A stretch of 64,000 nt of DNA. Origin: Acidobacteria bacterium RIFCSPLOWO2_02_FULL_65_29 (lineage in GTDB: Bacteria; Acidobacteriota; Vicinamibacteria; Vicinamibacterales; CAVVIG01). The notes under the pieces are model-generated. The model worked only from the letters and a program-made list of their open reading frames with translations. It had not been told where the DNA came from and made no database searches. This document shows, piece after piece, positions 17,334-27,018 of the stretch (position 1 is its first letter; every line of letters starts with the position of its first letter). The stretch covers positions 1-64,000 of the forward strand of contig MEKT01000199.1 in NCBI GenBank assembly GCA_001767435.1. The letters run 5' to 3'. A program made the translations under genes and the position numbers.

Positions 17334-18350
17334 TTACTGAGGAGGGGGGCTGGCGGCGCCACTGCCGAGCTGGTCGAAAACGGCCGGAGGCACCTCGAAG
17401 GACAGCGCCACGGTTTTCCCGGTGCCGCCGAGCTGGAGCGACTGGACCATGGCCAGGATGTCGGGTCTGTCGCCGGCCTGCATCTTGGCCAAGGCCAGGA
17501 AGCCCCTGAGCACATCGCGAAGGTCGGCGGCAGAAGCATCATCGCGCGTCTCAGCGCGCAGGACGCCGCTCAGACCGCCGTTGACGTGCCCACTCGCCGA
17601 AAACCAGGTGATGGCCGGCAGTCGCGCGGCCAGCTCGCCTGGTAACCGGGCCTGGCTGGCCAGCGCATCAAACCTTCCGACGGCCCACAAGTTGCCGCTT
17701 TCGAGCGACTCGACGAGGGCCATCAGCTCATCGTTGGCCGTCACGTTGTCGCCGCCGACCTTCAGGTCGACGGCGTGACGCACGAGCGGCGTGCTGCCCA
17801 CGGCGACAAGACCCGACTCGATGAAGGCCAGCGACAAGCCGTCGATCCGCCGCACGGCTCCCTGATCGTCGGTGGTGGTGCGGGGCTCGGCGACAATCAG
17901 CCGAACGTCTTTGTAGACTTCGACGACCGCGCCATGTTCCCGCATCAACGCTTCGATTCTGACCTCGTTGAAACGTCCGCGAGCGAGCACGAGCCCGGTG
18001 CCCGGCAGTGAGGAGGAACCGTCCAGCTGCGGCGCGATGCACGCGACAATCCGGTCGATATCGGTCTCGATGTTGATGCCGGTCTGGTCCTGAAATTCTT
18101 GCTGGCCGCGGGGCGTGTCGGGCATGGCCTGACGGAGCCGTTCCCTCAGGGTCGAGCCCATCACGTCGGTGACGTTGGCGTAGGCCACGAGCGTCGCGTT
18201 CCGTGGGACAAACCGCAGTTCGTCGGGGCCGCCCGCACGCTGGAGCGCGGTGGTGGGAAGCCCAACGAAGTAGGCAACCAGGCCGGTGCCGACTCCGAGA
18301 GCCAGCACCAGGAGCGAAAGAATCACGAAATACCGGGTTCTGGCCGTCAT
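17334..18350 (-). CDS. Hypothetical membrane-anchored exported protein
   Basis: N-terminal TM (YFVILSLLVLALGVGTGLVAYFV); long ORF. Confidence 0.7.
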   Translation of the reverse strand: MTARTRYFVILSLLVLALGVGTGLVAYFVGLPTTALQRAGGPDELRFVPRNATLVAYANVTDVMGSTLRERLRQAMPDTPRGQQEFQDQTGINIETDIDRIVACIAPQLDGSSSLPGTGLVLARGRFNEVRIEALMREHGAVVEVYKDVRLIVAEPRTTTDDQGAVRRIDGLSLAFIESGLVAVGSTPLVRHAVDLKVGGDNVTANDELMALVESLESGNLWAVGRFDALASQARLPGELAARLPAITWFSASGHVNGGLSGVLRAETRDDASAADLRDVLRGFLALAKMQAGDRPDILAMVQSLQLGGTGKTVALSFEVPPAVFDQLGSGAASPPPQ

Positions 18351-18449
18351 GAAAGGTCCCCTCAAGGCCGTAGACGAAACCGACACGGTCGATGTTCCAC
18401 GATGCACCCGCGCACCCACAGTCTAACCCTCGTCAATTCCTCTCTAGAT

Positions 18450-18531
18450 CCCTCAAATCCTCAAGTCCTCAAGTCCTCAAATCCTCAAGTCCTCAAATCC
18501 TCAAGTCCTCAAATCCTCAAATCCTCAAATT
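18450..18531. repeat. Octamer array CTCAAATC/CTCAAGTC, ~10 units
   Basis: ccctcaaatcctcaagtcctcaagtcctcaaatcctcaagtc... Confidence 0.95.
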
Positions 18532-18557
18532 CCACCTCAGACCTCCCTGACCCCACG

Positions 18558-19400
18558 TCACTGCTCCAGGACGTACTCGCGCGTTTCGACAGCCCTTCCA
18601 GCCAGCCACAGCGTCGCCAGCGTGATACCCGCCAGGCTCACGAGGCTCGTGGCCACCGACGGCAACTCCTGAAACATCTGCATCAGCATGCTGATGGCGG
18701 AATCCTGGGGCATGGCTTGCGGCACGAGCGCCTGCAGGTAGTAGGCGACGGTCGCGCGCTTCAGGTATCCCGGAAAGAGCAGCACGCCTGGCTCCCAGCC
18801 AAAGGCGAACACCAGTCCGACGACGAGCGGACGCTTGACACGGGCGCCGACCAGGGCGAACACCGCTCCGTAGGCGGCGAGTCCCACGGTGAGCATGCCG
18901 AGATCCGCGGCAAGGGACGGAAACTCGCGACCGACGCTCCCGCCGCCGATCGGCACCACGAGGAAGTAGACCACCACGACCGACGGAAGCACGAGGAGGA
19001 CCGTACAGGCGAGAAAGGACAAGTACTTCCCCACGAGGACGGCGGCGCGCGGAATGGGCCGGACAAACAGGTAGGTGATCGTCTTGTCGTCGATTTCATC
19101 GGCAATCAAGGACGTCCCGTAGAACACGCCCAGGACCGGCACGATGAACCGGATGTAGAGCAGCCAGATCATCATGCCGAACAGCGCCGCGCCGCCGACG
19201 TTGGCGCCGTTGATCCGGGGCATCGCCGCGGGCTCGAACGCGATGGCAACGCGCACGACGCCCGCGAGCAGCACCGGCCCCCCGACGAGCACGGCCAGGA
19301 ACACCGATCGCCTCGACCAGAGCATCTGCCCGAGCGAGAGGTCGAAAATCTTCACGGCCGAGGACAGCAGGCCGGGACGCTTCACTGCCGTCTTCGTCAT
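18558..19400 (-). CDS. ABC transporter permease (ABC-2 type)
   Basis: Polytopic; FYGTSLIADEIDDKTITYLFVRPIPRAAVLVGKYL. Confidence 0.85.
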   Translation of the reverse strand: MTKTAVKRPGLLSSAVKIFDLSLGQMLWSRRSVFLAVLVGGPVLLAGVVRVAIAFEPAAMPRINGANVGGAALFGMMIWLLYIRFIVPVLGVFYGTSLIADEIDDKTITYLFVRPIPRAAVLVGKYLSFLACTVLLVLPSVVVVYFLVVPIGGGSVGREFPSLAADLGMLTVGLAAYGAVFALVGARVKRPLVVGLVFAFGWEPGVLLFPGYLKRATVAYYLQALVPQAMPQDSAISMLMQMFQELPSVATSLVSLAGITLATLWLAGRAVETREYVLEQ

Positions 19401-20326
19401 GACTTCACCAGGTATTGGAAGACGGCTTGCAGGTTGTCGTCGGGCGACGTCACTTCGTGAATCGCGCCGTGTGCACCCGACGCCGCCAGCGCCGTGAGCC
19501 GTGCGTAGAACAGGTCTGGATGCGCGGTCTGCACGACGAGGGCCCCGTCCTCGAACTTCAGGCTGAGCAGATCGTCGGCGGCGAGGAACTCGCGCGCGAG
19601 CGCGCGCGTCTCGTCTGCCTTGATGTAGACCGTATGCGGATGCTCGTCGATCAGGTCGCGAATCTGGTGGACGTTGCCTTCGGCGAGAATCCGGCCCTGA
19701 TTGATCAGGAGGATGTTCGACGTCATCGACTCGATCTCGTGGAGGATGTGGCTCGAGACGATGATGCTCTTGCCGGCGCGCGCCCATTCTTTCACCAGCC
19801 TGATCGTCTTACGGCGCGCCAGCGGATCCATGCCCGCCAGCGGCTCGTCGAGAATCAGGAGCTCGGGGTCGTGGACGAGCGCCTGCGCCAGCTTCACGCG
19901 CTGGCGCATGCCCTTGCTGTAGGCGCCGATCTTCTTGCCGGCGGCATCGGCCAGATCGACGAGGTCGAGCGCACGACGCGCCATCGCCGAGGCGGCCGCG
20001 TCGGCGACGCCGTTCAACCGCACGAGCGCCGTCAACCACTCCACGCCGGTCATCCGCTCGTAGAACGCATCCTGTTCCGGACAGAAGCCGATGCGGACGT
20101 ACAGGATCGGATTGCGCCAGATGGGCGCGCCCAGCACGGTCAGCGAGCCTTTGCTCGGCGCGAGCTGGCCGGTGATGAGCTTCATGAAGGTCGACTTGCC
20201 CGCGCCGTTCGGGCCGAGGAGGCCAGTGATGCCGCGCGGAACGGTCAGCGACACGTCATTCAAGCCGATGACCTGGCCATACCACTTCGACAGATGATCG
20301 GCCGACACGATCGCGTCCGACGTCAC
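19397..20326 (-). CDS. ABC transporter ATP-binding protein
   Basis: GLLGPNGAGKSTFMKL, YSKGMRQRVKLAQALVHDPELLILDEPLAG. Confidence 0.93.
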   Translation of the reverse strand: MTSDAIVSADHLSKWYGQVIGLNDVSLTVPRGITGLLGPNGAGKSTFMKLITGQLAPSKGSLTVLGAPIWRNPILYVRIGFCPEQDAFYERMTGVEWLTALVRLNGVADAAASAMARRALDLVDLADAAGKKIGAYSKGMRQRVKLAQALVHDPELLILDEPLAGMDPLARRKTIRLVKEWARAGKSIIVSSHILHEIESMTSNILLINQGRILAEGNVHQIRDLIDEHPHTVYIKADETRALAREFLAADDLLSLKFEDGALVVQTAHPDLFYARLTALAASGAHGAIHEVTSPDDNLQAVFQYLVKS

Positions 20327-21162
20327 GCCACGATCTCCACGCCGCGCACGCGACGCTCGAGCACGAAACCGGACACCGCGATCAGGCCGACGATCATGAG
20401 CATGGACACGAACCAGGGCGTTTCGTACAGCAGCGGCTGGCGGAAGATGGCGCGGCCGACCTGCTGGAGGTTGGCTTCAACCGACACCCACGCGATCGTC
20501 GAGCCGCCGGTGACGAACCTGAGGACGTTGAACAGCGCCTGCGAGAAGAAGATGAGCGCGGCGTACAGGATGCCGACGTACCGGCTGCTGTTCGACAGTG
20601 ACGAGAGGGCCAGCATCGACGCGGCGGCCGTCGCCGTCACGATGAAGGACACCAGCGTGATGGCCGGGAAGAGATAGATGTTGTCCACGACGAACGCGAA
20701 GCTGCCGGCGAAGACCGCCTGGACGATGAGCAGCAACAGCCCCGGTATCCACGTGACGAGCAGCAGGAACGACATCAGGACCGCGAGCTTGCCGAGGACG
20801 TATTCGGCGCGGCCCAGGGGCTTCGACAGGTAGATCTGCAACGCGTTGGCGCGCCGGTCGTTGGCGATGAGGCCCGAGCCCACGTACACCGTGACGAAAA
20901 AGACGAAGATGCTCTGCTGCTCCAGGAACTGGCGGAACGTCTCTGGCGTCAGCGCCAGGAAGGCCGCCTGCGGCAGGTTGGCGGATGCGTAGATCTGCAC
21001 CGCGCGCACGAAAAACGGCATCCACGAAAGCAGCAGCAGGCCGAGAAAGGCGCGCTTCGTCACGAACGTACGGATGCCTGAGGAGGCGATGACGATCCAG
21101 GCACGGCCGTGCGGGACTTTGTCGCCGCCGTAGCGGCGATAGCCTTGATCATGAATGGGCAT
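20323..21162 (-). CDS. ABC transporter permease
   Basis: Polytopic; VGSGLIANDRRANALQIYLSKPLGRAEYVLGKL. Confidence 0.85.
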   Translation of the reverse strand: MPIHDQGYRRYGGDKVPHGRAWIVIASSGIRTFVTKRAFLGLLLLSWMPFFVRAVQIYASANLPQAAFLALTPETFRQFLEQQSIFVFFVTVYVGSGLIANDRRANALQIYLSKPLGRAEYVLGKLAVLMSFLLLVTWIPGLLLLIVQAVFAGSFAFVVDNIYLFPAITLVSFIVTATAAASMLALSSLSNSSRYVGILYAALIFFSQALFNVLRFVTGGSTIAWVSVEANLQQVGRAIFRQPLLYETPWFVSMLMIVGLIAVSGFVLERRVRGVEIVA

Positions 21163-21192
21163 GGAGCTGGCTACTGTGCATCCCCTTGCACC

Positions 21193-22125
21193 TCATCGCT
21201 CCCCGACCGCGTGCGCGAATACGTCCTCGAGCGTCGGGACGCTCGGGCGCAGGTGGCGCACCTGCACGCCCGCCTCCACCGCTAGGCCGAACACCCGGCG
21301 GGCGCCGCCGTCGCCTGGCACGAAGACGCGCATCACATCGTCTTCGGTCGCGTGGCACTCGAGCCCAGCCGACTGCAAGTGAGCGACAAACGCCTCCAGC
21401 GAGTCCGCCGTCTTCACGCGGAGCTCGTACACCTGGCCGCGCGGCTGCTTGAGCGCCGCAATCGGCCCCGCCACCGCCACCGTGCCCTTGTCCATGACGA
21501 CGACGTGGTCGCACGTGTACTCGACGTCTGGCAGCAGATGTGACGAGAGAATCAGGTTGACGCCCTTGCGATGCGCGAGGTCGCGCACCAGCTCGAGCAT
21601 CTCGTCGCGGCCCTTTGGATCCATGCCGTTGGTCGGCTCGTCGAGAAACAGCAGGTCCGGATCGTGCACGAGCGCCTGCGCGAGCTTGATGCGCTGCTTC
21701 ATGCCGGTCGAGTAGGTTTCGATATTCCGGTAGCGCGCTTCGCCGAGGCCGACGTAGTAGAGCACCTCATGGGCGCGCTGCATGGCGTCGGCGCGCGGCA
21801 AACCGCACAGCTCGCCACAGTACGCCACGAAAGAGACCGCGTTCATGCCGGGAATGTGCGCGTCGCTCTCGGGCATGTAGCCGATGCGCGCGCGAATCTC
21901 GAGCGGCGACGTGGCGACGTCCTTGTCGAGCACGTGCATCCGCCCCTGGTCCGGCACGATGAAGCCAAGAAGCGCCTTCAGCATGGTGCTCTTGCCGGCG
22001 CCGTTCGGACCGAGCAGGCCCACGGCGCCCGGGGCAAAGGCGACCGAGACGTCGCGCAACGCGGCGTTCGACGCGTACGTCACGGTCACATGGTCGAGCG
22101 TCACGACGGGCGCCATATCGGCCAT
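21193..22125 (-). CDS. ABC transporter ATP-binding protein
   Basis: GLLGPNGAGKSTMLKALLGF, YSTGMKQRIKLAQALVHDPDLLFLDEPTNGMDP. Confidence 0.93.
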   Translation of the reverse strand: MADMAPVVTLDHVTVTYASNAALRDVSVAFAPGAVGLLGPNGAGKSTMLKALLGFIVPDQGRMHVLDKDVATSPLEIRARIGYMPESDAHIPGMNAVSFVAYCGELCGLPRADAMQRAHEVLYYVGLGEARYRNIETYSTGMKQRIKLAQALVHDPDLLFLDEPTNGMDPKGRDEMLELVRDLAHRKGVNLILSSHLLPDVEYTCDHVVVMDKGTVAVAGPIAALKQPRGQVYELRVKTADSLEAFVAHLQSAGLECHATEDDVMRVFVPGDGGARRVFGLAVEAGVQVRHLRPSVPTLEDVFAHAVGER

Positions 22126-22166
22126 CTAGTTCCTTATACGAAAGCGTACCGTGGTGCGTTCGGCCG

Positions 22167-22736
22167 CTAGAGTGAGCCCCTGAGCCCGAGCGCCTCGGCC
22201 TCGCCGCGCATGAATCCGATCACGTTCGCGATGTGCTCCTCGAGCGGCAGTCCAATCAGCTCGGCCCCCGCGCGCAGATCCTCTCGCTTCACGCCACGCG
22301 CAAACGCCTTGTCTTTCATCCGCTTCATCACAGACGAGGGCTCCAGGTCCAGCACGCTCTTGCTCGGGCGGACGAGCGAGGCCGCGGTCACGAACCCGGC
22401 CATCTCGTCGCACGCAAAGAGTGTCTTCTCGAGCCGGCTTTCGCGCGCGACGCCGCTGTAATCGGCGTGCGACAAAATGGCGCGAATCACCCACTCGGGA
22501 TAGCCCCGCTCGCGGAGGATCTCGCTGCCGCGGAACGGGTGCTCGTCGAGGCTCGGCCAGCGCTCGTAGTCGAAATCGTGGAGGAGCGCGACGATGCCCC
22601 AGCCAACCTCGTCCTCGCCCGAGGCCCGCGCGTAGCCGCGCACCGCGGCCTCGACCGCCAACGAGTGCTTCAAGAGGCTCTCGCTCTTCGTGTACTCGGT
22701 CAGAAGCGCCCAGGCGCTCTCGCGTGTCAGCTCCAT
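22167..22736 (-). CDS. HD-domain hydrolase
   Basis: LLKHSLAVEAAVRGYA...GIVALLHDFDYERWP...HPFRGSEILRERGYPEWVIRAILSHADY. Confidence 0.85.
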   Translation of the reverse strand: MELTRESAWALLTEYTKSESLLKHSLAVEAAVRGYARASGEDEVGWGIVALLHDFDYERWPSLDEHPFRGSEILRERGYPEWVIRAILSHADYSGVARESRLEKTLFACDEMAGFVTAASLVRPSKSVLDLEPSSVMKRMKDKAFARGVKREDLRAGAELIGLPLEEHIANVIGFMRGEAEALGLRGSL

Positions 22737-23959
22737 ATGTTCAGGCACACCGTAATCAACAGCGCGTTGGTGAAGTCGATGAAGAACGCCCCCACCATGG
22801 GGACGACGAGGTAGGCCCGGGGGGCGGGGCCGTAGCGATCCACGATCGTTTCCATCGACGCCATCGCGTTGGCCGTCGTCCCAAGCATGAAGCCGCACAA
22901 TCCCCCGCTCATGACAGCCGCGTCGTAGTCGGCGCCCATCAGCCGGAACATCGGCCAGCACGCAACGGCGACGAGCACGACCTGGGCGGCCAGGATGACG
23001 AGCATCGGCAGCGCCACGGCGGCGAGCTGCCACAACTGCAGCGTCATCAGCGCGAGCACGAGAAATAGCGACAGCGACACGCTGCCGATATCGTCGATCA
23101 CGCGCTGCGACAGCCCGATCACTCCGGCCACGTCGTCGACGTTGCGAATCGCGGCGGCGACCAGCATCGCGCCGATGTAGGCCGGCAGCGTAATGCCCAT
23201 GGCCGTGAAGCGAGCGCCGACCCACGACCCGATCCACATGGCGACGAGAATGACGACGAGCCCCTTGAGCAGCGCGTACGATTCCTTGTCCTCCCCCGCC
23301 GGTGCGGACGGCTCCGCGGCGTCGTTCAGCTGATGCTCGACGATGTGCGTCGCAAGCGGCGGCGCGCCCAACCTGGGGCCGCGAAGCGGCTGGCGCAGCC
23401 GATGCCGTTCGATCAAAAGAGTCCCGATCGGCCCGCCAATGAGGCCGCCGCTGACGATGCCCACCATCGCCGCCGCGACCGCGATCGTGGCGGCGCCGGA
23501 GACGCCGGCCTGCTCGAATTGGGGCGCGAAGGCGAGACCTGTCGCCGGTCCGCCGGTGAGCGTCACCGAGCCGTTCAGCACGCCGAACAGCGGGTGCATC
23601 CCGAGTGGTTGCGCAAGCGCGACACCTACGACGTTCTGCAGGACGGCCAGGACCGTGGACAACGCGAAGAAGAACACGACCTGAGGTCCGCCCACCTTCA
23701 GGAGCGAGACGCTCGCACCGAAACCGACGGTCGTGAAGAACGCAATCATCAACGGCACCTGGAGGCGCGTGTCGAACGTGGCGAGCTCGACGCCCCGGGA
23801 TCGTGCGATGAGCACGACCACGGCCACCACCAGACCGCCGACGACCGGCGCCGGCACGTTGTACCGCGCGAGCCACGGGAGCGCGCGCCGGACGCCGTGT
23901 CCGGCAAAGAGAACCACGCCGCCGAAGGCGACCGTGTTGATGAAGTCGAGCGCAAACAT
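22727..23959 (-). CDS. gltS: Sodium/glutamate symporter
   Basis: FTTVGFGASVSLLKVGG, GVLNGSVTLTGGPATGLAFAPQFEQAG, CGFMLGTTANAMASM. Confidence 0.88.
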   Translation of the reverse strand: MFALDFINTVAFGGVVLFAGHGVRRALPWLARYNVPAPVVGGLVVAVVVLIARSRGVELATFDTRLQVPLMIAFFTTVGFGASVSLLKVGGPQVVFFFALSTVLAVLQNVVGVALAQPLGMHPLFGVLNGSVTLTGGPATGLAFAPQFEQAGVSGAATIAVAAAMVGIVSGGLIGGPIGTLLIERHRLRQPLRGPRLGAPPLATHIVEHQLNDAAEPSAPAGEDKESYALLKGLVVILVAMWIGSWVGARFTAMGITLPAYIGAMLVAAAIRNVDDVAGVIGLSQRVIDDIGSVSLSLFLVLALMTLQLWQLAAVALPMLVILAAQVVLVAVACWPMFRLMGADYDAAVMSGGLCGFMLGTTANAMASMETIVDRYGPAPRAYLVVPMVGAFFIDFTNALLITVCLNIWS

Positions 23960-24081
23960 GCTACTGTCTCGTCCTCGCGGCGTGCCAGCCTGGCGCCTCG
24001 CCGCTCTCGGCGCGGCAACGACCTTCGCAAACGAGACGTTCACGTCTCGCGGCAGGCCATCTTAATCGTTAGGAGCGCCCG

Positions 24082-25563
24082 ATGACCAATGCGACCGCGG
24101 GCAGCGCGGCGACCGCGCTCGACACCGAGTTCACGCGCGGTCTGGGCCTGTACGACTCGACGATGGTGGTCGTCGGCTCGATGATCGGCTCCGGCATCTT
24201 CATCGTGTCGGCCGATATGTCCAGGAGCGTGGGCAGCGCCGGATGGCTGCTCGTGGCGTGGCTCGTCACCGGCGCGTTGACGCTGATGGGTGCGTTGTCG
24301 TACGGCGAGCTCGCGGCCATGATGCCGCGGGCCGGCGGACAGTACGTCTACCTGCGCGAAGCGTTCTCCCCGCTCTGGGGCTTCCTCTACGGCTGGACGC
24401 TCTTTCTCGTCATCCAGACGGGCACGATCGCCGCCGTCTCGGTCGGCTTCGCGCGCTACCTCGGTGTGCTCGTGCGCGGCATTGCCGAGGATCGGTACCT
24501 CGTCGCACCGATCCACCTGAGCACGGGCTACGCACTGTCGTTATCGACGACGCAGCTCGTAGCGATCCTGCTGATCGTGCTCCTGACCTGGACCAACACA
24601 CGCGGCCTCGAATACGGTCGCATCATCCAGAACGTATTCACGACGGCGAAAACCGGCGCGCTCGCGGGACTGATCCTCGTCGGCGTGCTGCTCGGCTGGA
24701 ACCAGACCGCGGTTGCCGACAACTTCGGCAACCTGTGGAATCCGCGCGACGTGGTAGAGATCGTCCCCGGCCTGTCGGCCATGTCGGCCTTCGGGTTGTT
24801 CGTCGCGCTCTGCGTGTCGCAGACCGGCTCGCTCTTTTCAGCCGACGCGTGGAACAACATCACGTTCACGGCGGGCGAGGTGAAGGATCCTCGGAGACAC
24901 ATCCCGCTCTCGCTGGCGCTCGGCACCTTCGTGGTGATTGGTCTCTACCTGCTCGCGAACGTCGCCTACCTGACGACGTTGCCCTTCGACCAGGTGCAGC
25001 ACGCGCCCGCCGACCGCGTGGCCACGGCCACGCTCGACGCGATCTTTCCCGGCGCGGGCGCGACCATCATGGCGATCGCGATCGTCATCTCGACCTTCGG
25101 TTGCAACAACGGACTGATTCTGGCGGGCGCGCGCGCGTATTACGCGATGGCGCGCGACAGCCTGTTCTTCCGATCGGTCGGCCGGCTGAACGAGGCGAAG
25201 GTGCCGGCCTGGGGCCTCGTGTGGCAGGGCGTGTGGGCCGCGTTCTTGGTGCTGCCGCGCACCTACAACACGGGAAGCGGCACGTACGGAAACCTGTACA
25301 GCAATCTGCTCGACTACGTGATCTCCGCGGCGTTGATTTTCTACATCCTCACCATCGCGGGCGTGTTTCGACTGCGCCGCACACGTCCGAATGTCGAACG
25401 GCCGTATCGCGCGTTCGGGTATCCCCTCGTTCCGGCGCTCTACATTGCCGGCGCGAGCGTCATCTTGCTCGTGTTGTTCGTCTATCGGACCGCCACGACG
25501 TGGCCCGGACTGATCATCGTGCTGCTCGGCGTGCCGGTGTATCTCGCCTGGAAACCGCGCTAG
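24082..25563 (+). CDS. APC-family amino acid permease
   Basis: DSTMVVVGSMIGSGIFIVSADMSRSVGSAGWLL; ~12 TM. Confidence 0.92.
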   Translation: MTNATAGSAATALDTEFTRGLGLYDSTMVVVGSMIGSGIFIVSADMSRSVGSAGWLLVAWLVTGALTLMGALSYGELAAMMPRAGGQYVYLREAFSPLWGFLYGWTLFLVIQTGTIAAVSVGFARYLGVLVRGIAEDRYLVAPIHLSTGYALSLSTTQLVAILLIVLLTWTNTRGLEYGRIIQNVFTTAKTGALAGLILVGVLLGWNQTAVADNFGNLWNPRDVVEIVPGLSAMSAFGLFVALCVSQTGSLFSADAWNNITFTAGEVKDPRRHIPLSLALGTFVVIGLYLLANVAYLTTLPFDQVQHAPADRVATATLDAIFPGAGATIMAIAIVISTFGCNNGLILAGARAYYAMARDSLFFRSVGRLNEAKVPAWGLVWQGVWAAFLVLPRTYNTGSGTYGNLYSNLLDYVISAALIFYILTIAGVFRLRRTRPNVERPYRAFGYPLVPALYIAGASVILLVLFVYRTATTWPGLIIVLLGVPVYLAWKPR

Positions 25564-25606
25564 GAGTCTGTGCGGCAGAAATGCAGTGCGGGTCTTCAGA
25601 CCCGCC
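25561..25606 (+). repeat. Intergenic repeat copy TAGGAGTCTGTGCGGCAG...GTGCGGGTCTTCAGACCCGC; starts on the permease TAG stop
   Basis: Matches reverse complement of 7894-7935. Confidence 0.75.
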
Positions 25607-25622
25607 TAGTTGCCACACCCGC

Positions 25623-26537
25623 CTAGTTGCCGCGCTGCCGGCGCGCCAGCACGCGCAAACCCTTGCGCGCCACTTTGACCTCCATCGAATGCAGTTCTTT
25701 CCGGGACGTCACGGGCCAGTAGCCGAGCAGATAGTGATGGCTCGCATCCTGCCAGATGCGTTCAATCGCCGGCCTCAGGTCCCTTGCGCTGGTAAAGACT
25801 TCCCCGCCTGTTGCTTCGACGATGCCGCCGCTCGACAGGCCGACGCGGTTGGCCAAGAGGGCGTACATGCTCACGTTGGCTCGGGCGGCGGCGCCGACGG
25901 CCTCAATCCAGTCGCGTCGAAGCGACCCGACAGCGTACGGCCGCGGCTCCCTGATGTTGCAGATCGCCTGCGACCCGATGCACACGATGGCCTTACGCCG
26001 CCGGGCAGTCAGTTCGAGGCTCCGCGACACGCTGGTGACGAGTCTCAGCACGTCCTCGGAGGTGCGCACGCGATCGAACGGCCCGACACCGGCCTGATAT
26101 TCCACAATGCGCGCCAGCGCGAGCGATCGATCGCCGTAGGGCTCGTCGTTCCGATTGGCCAGCCTGATGACGGTCAGATCGTCACCGGGCCCCGCATGGG
26201 CCGCCACGTGTCCGGCGATCGACCTGATTGACGAGGTCGCTGCCGGGCGCATGCCGACATCATCGAGCAGGACGACGACCGAGCGGCCGTCATCGAGATT
26301 GGCGGAGCCCCGAGCGGAGACAGCCACAAACGCTTTCAGCTCGACAGCCTTGCCGTCTTCCCTGACCTCGAAATCCTGCCGCGTCAATCCTGATACGGCG
26401 CGGCCATCGCGGTCGGTGACGACGACGTCGAGGTCGACCAGATCGAGGCTCTGAAACGACGGGGGCTTCTGCGCCGCAACAGACGTGACGGCCACGGCCG
26501 CAAGGGCCGCGGCGGTCGTAAGCGGAATGAGCTTCAT
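25623..26537 (-). CDS. VWFA-related exported protein
   Basis: LDLVDLDVVVTDRDGRAVSGLTRQDFEVREDGKAVEL, SVVVLLDDVGM, HHYLLGYWP. Confidence 0.85.
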   Translation of the reverse strand: MKLIPLTTAAALAAVAVTSVAAQKPPSFQSLDLVDLDVVVTDRDGRAVSGLTRQDFEVREDGKAVELKAFVAVSARGSANLDDGRSVVVLLDDVGMRPAATSSIRSIAGHVAAHAGPGDDLTVIRLANRNDEPYGDRSLALARIVEYQAGVGPFDRVRTSEDVLRLVTSVSRSLELTARRRKAIVCIGSQAICNIREPRPYAVGSLRRDWIEAVGAAARANVSMYALLANRVGLSSGGIVEATGGEVFTSARDLRPAIERIWQDASHHYLLGYWPVTSRKELHSMEVKVARKGLRVLARRQRGN

Positions 26538-26551
26538 CGGCCAGAGCTACC

Positions 26552-26986
26552 TTAGACGCTCCGGCGGGTCAACTCAAAGGCTTTCTGGATCACTGCGGTC
26601 GCCTTCTCAGTGACCTGGTAGGCGCCGAGCTCGCCGACCGAGACCCACCGCGCGTCTTCGGCGTCCGACGCGTGGGCCAGCAAGCCGCCGGCGGGCGCGC
26701 AGGCGAAGTCGACGATCACGAAGTGATACGCGATGCGGCCGTCCGAGGTGCGGTCGATCCGGTCGAACACCTCCAAGACGGCCCCAATCGTGACCTCGAG
26801 GCCGGTCTCCTCGCGCACCTCGCGCGCCAGCGCGTCTTCGAGCGTCTCGCCGAGCTCGACCGCCCCGCCGGGCAGGCTCCATTCGCCTTTGAGCGGCGCG
26901 TGTCCGCGCTTCACGAGCAGCACCCGATCGCCGTCGAGAATCACAGCGCCCACGCCGATAACGGGCCGAGTCGGAAATTCTTTCAA
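26552..26986 (-). CDS. NUDIX hydrolase
   Basis: Nudix box GGAVELGETLEDALAREVREETGLEV. Confidence 0.95.
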   Translation of the reverse strand: MKEFPTRPVIGVGAVILDGDRVLLVKRGHAPLKGEWSLPGGAVELGETLEDALAREVREETGLEVTIGAVLEVFDRIDRTSDGRIAYHFVIVDFACAPAGGLLAHASDAEDARWVSVGELGAYQVTEKATAVIQKAFELTRRSV

Positions 26987-27018
26987 GTGCTCAAGTCCTC
27001 ACATTCCCGTGGCCAGAT

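Noticed and set aside
18099-20677. Long plus-strand ORFs (453 and 420 aa) over the ABC transporter genes
   Set aside because: Antisense to clear ABC permease and ATPase genes on the minus strand.
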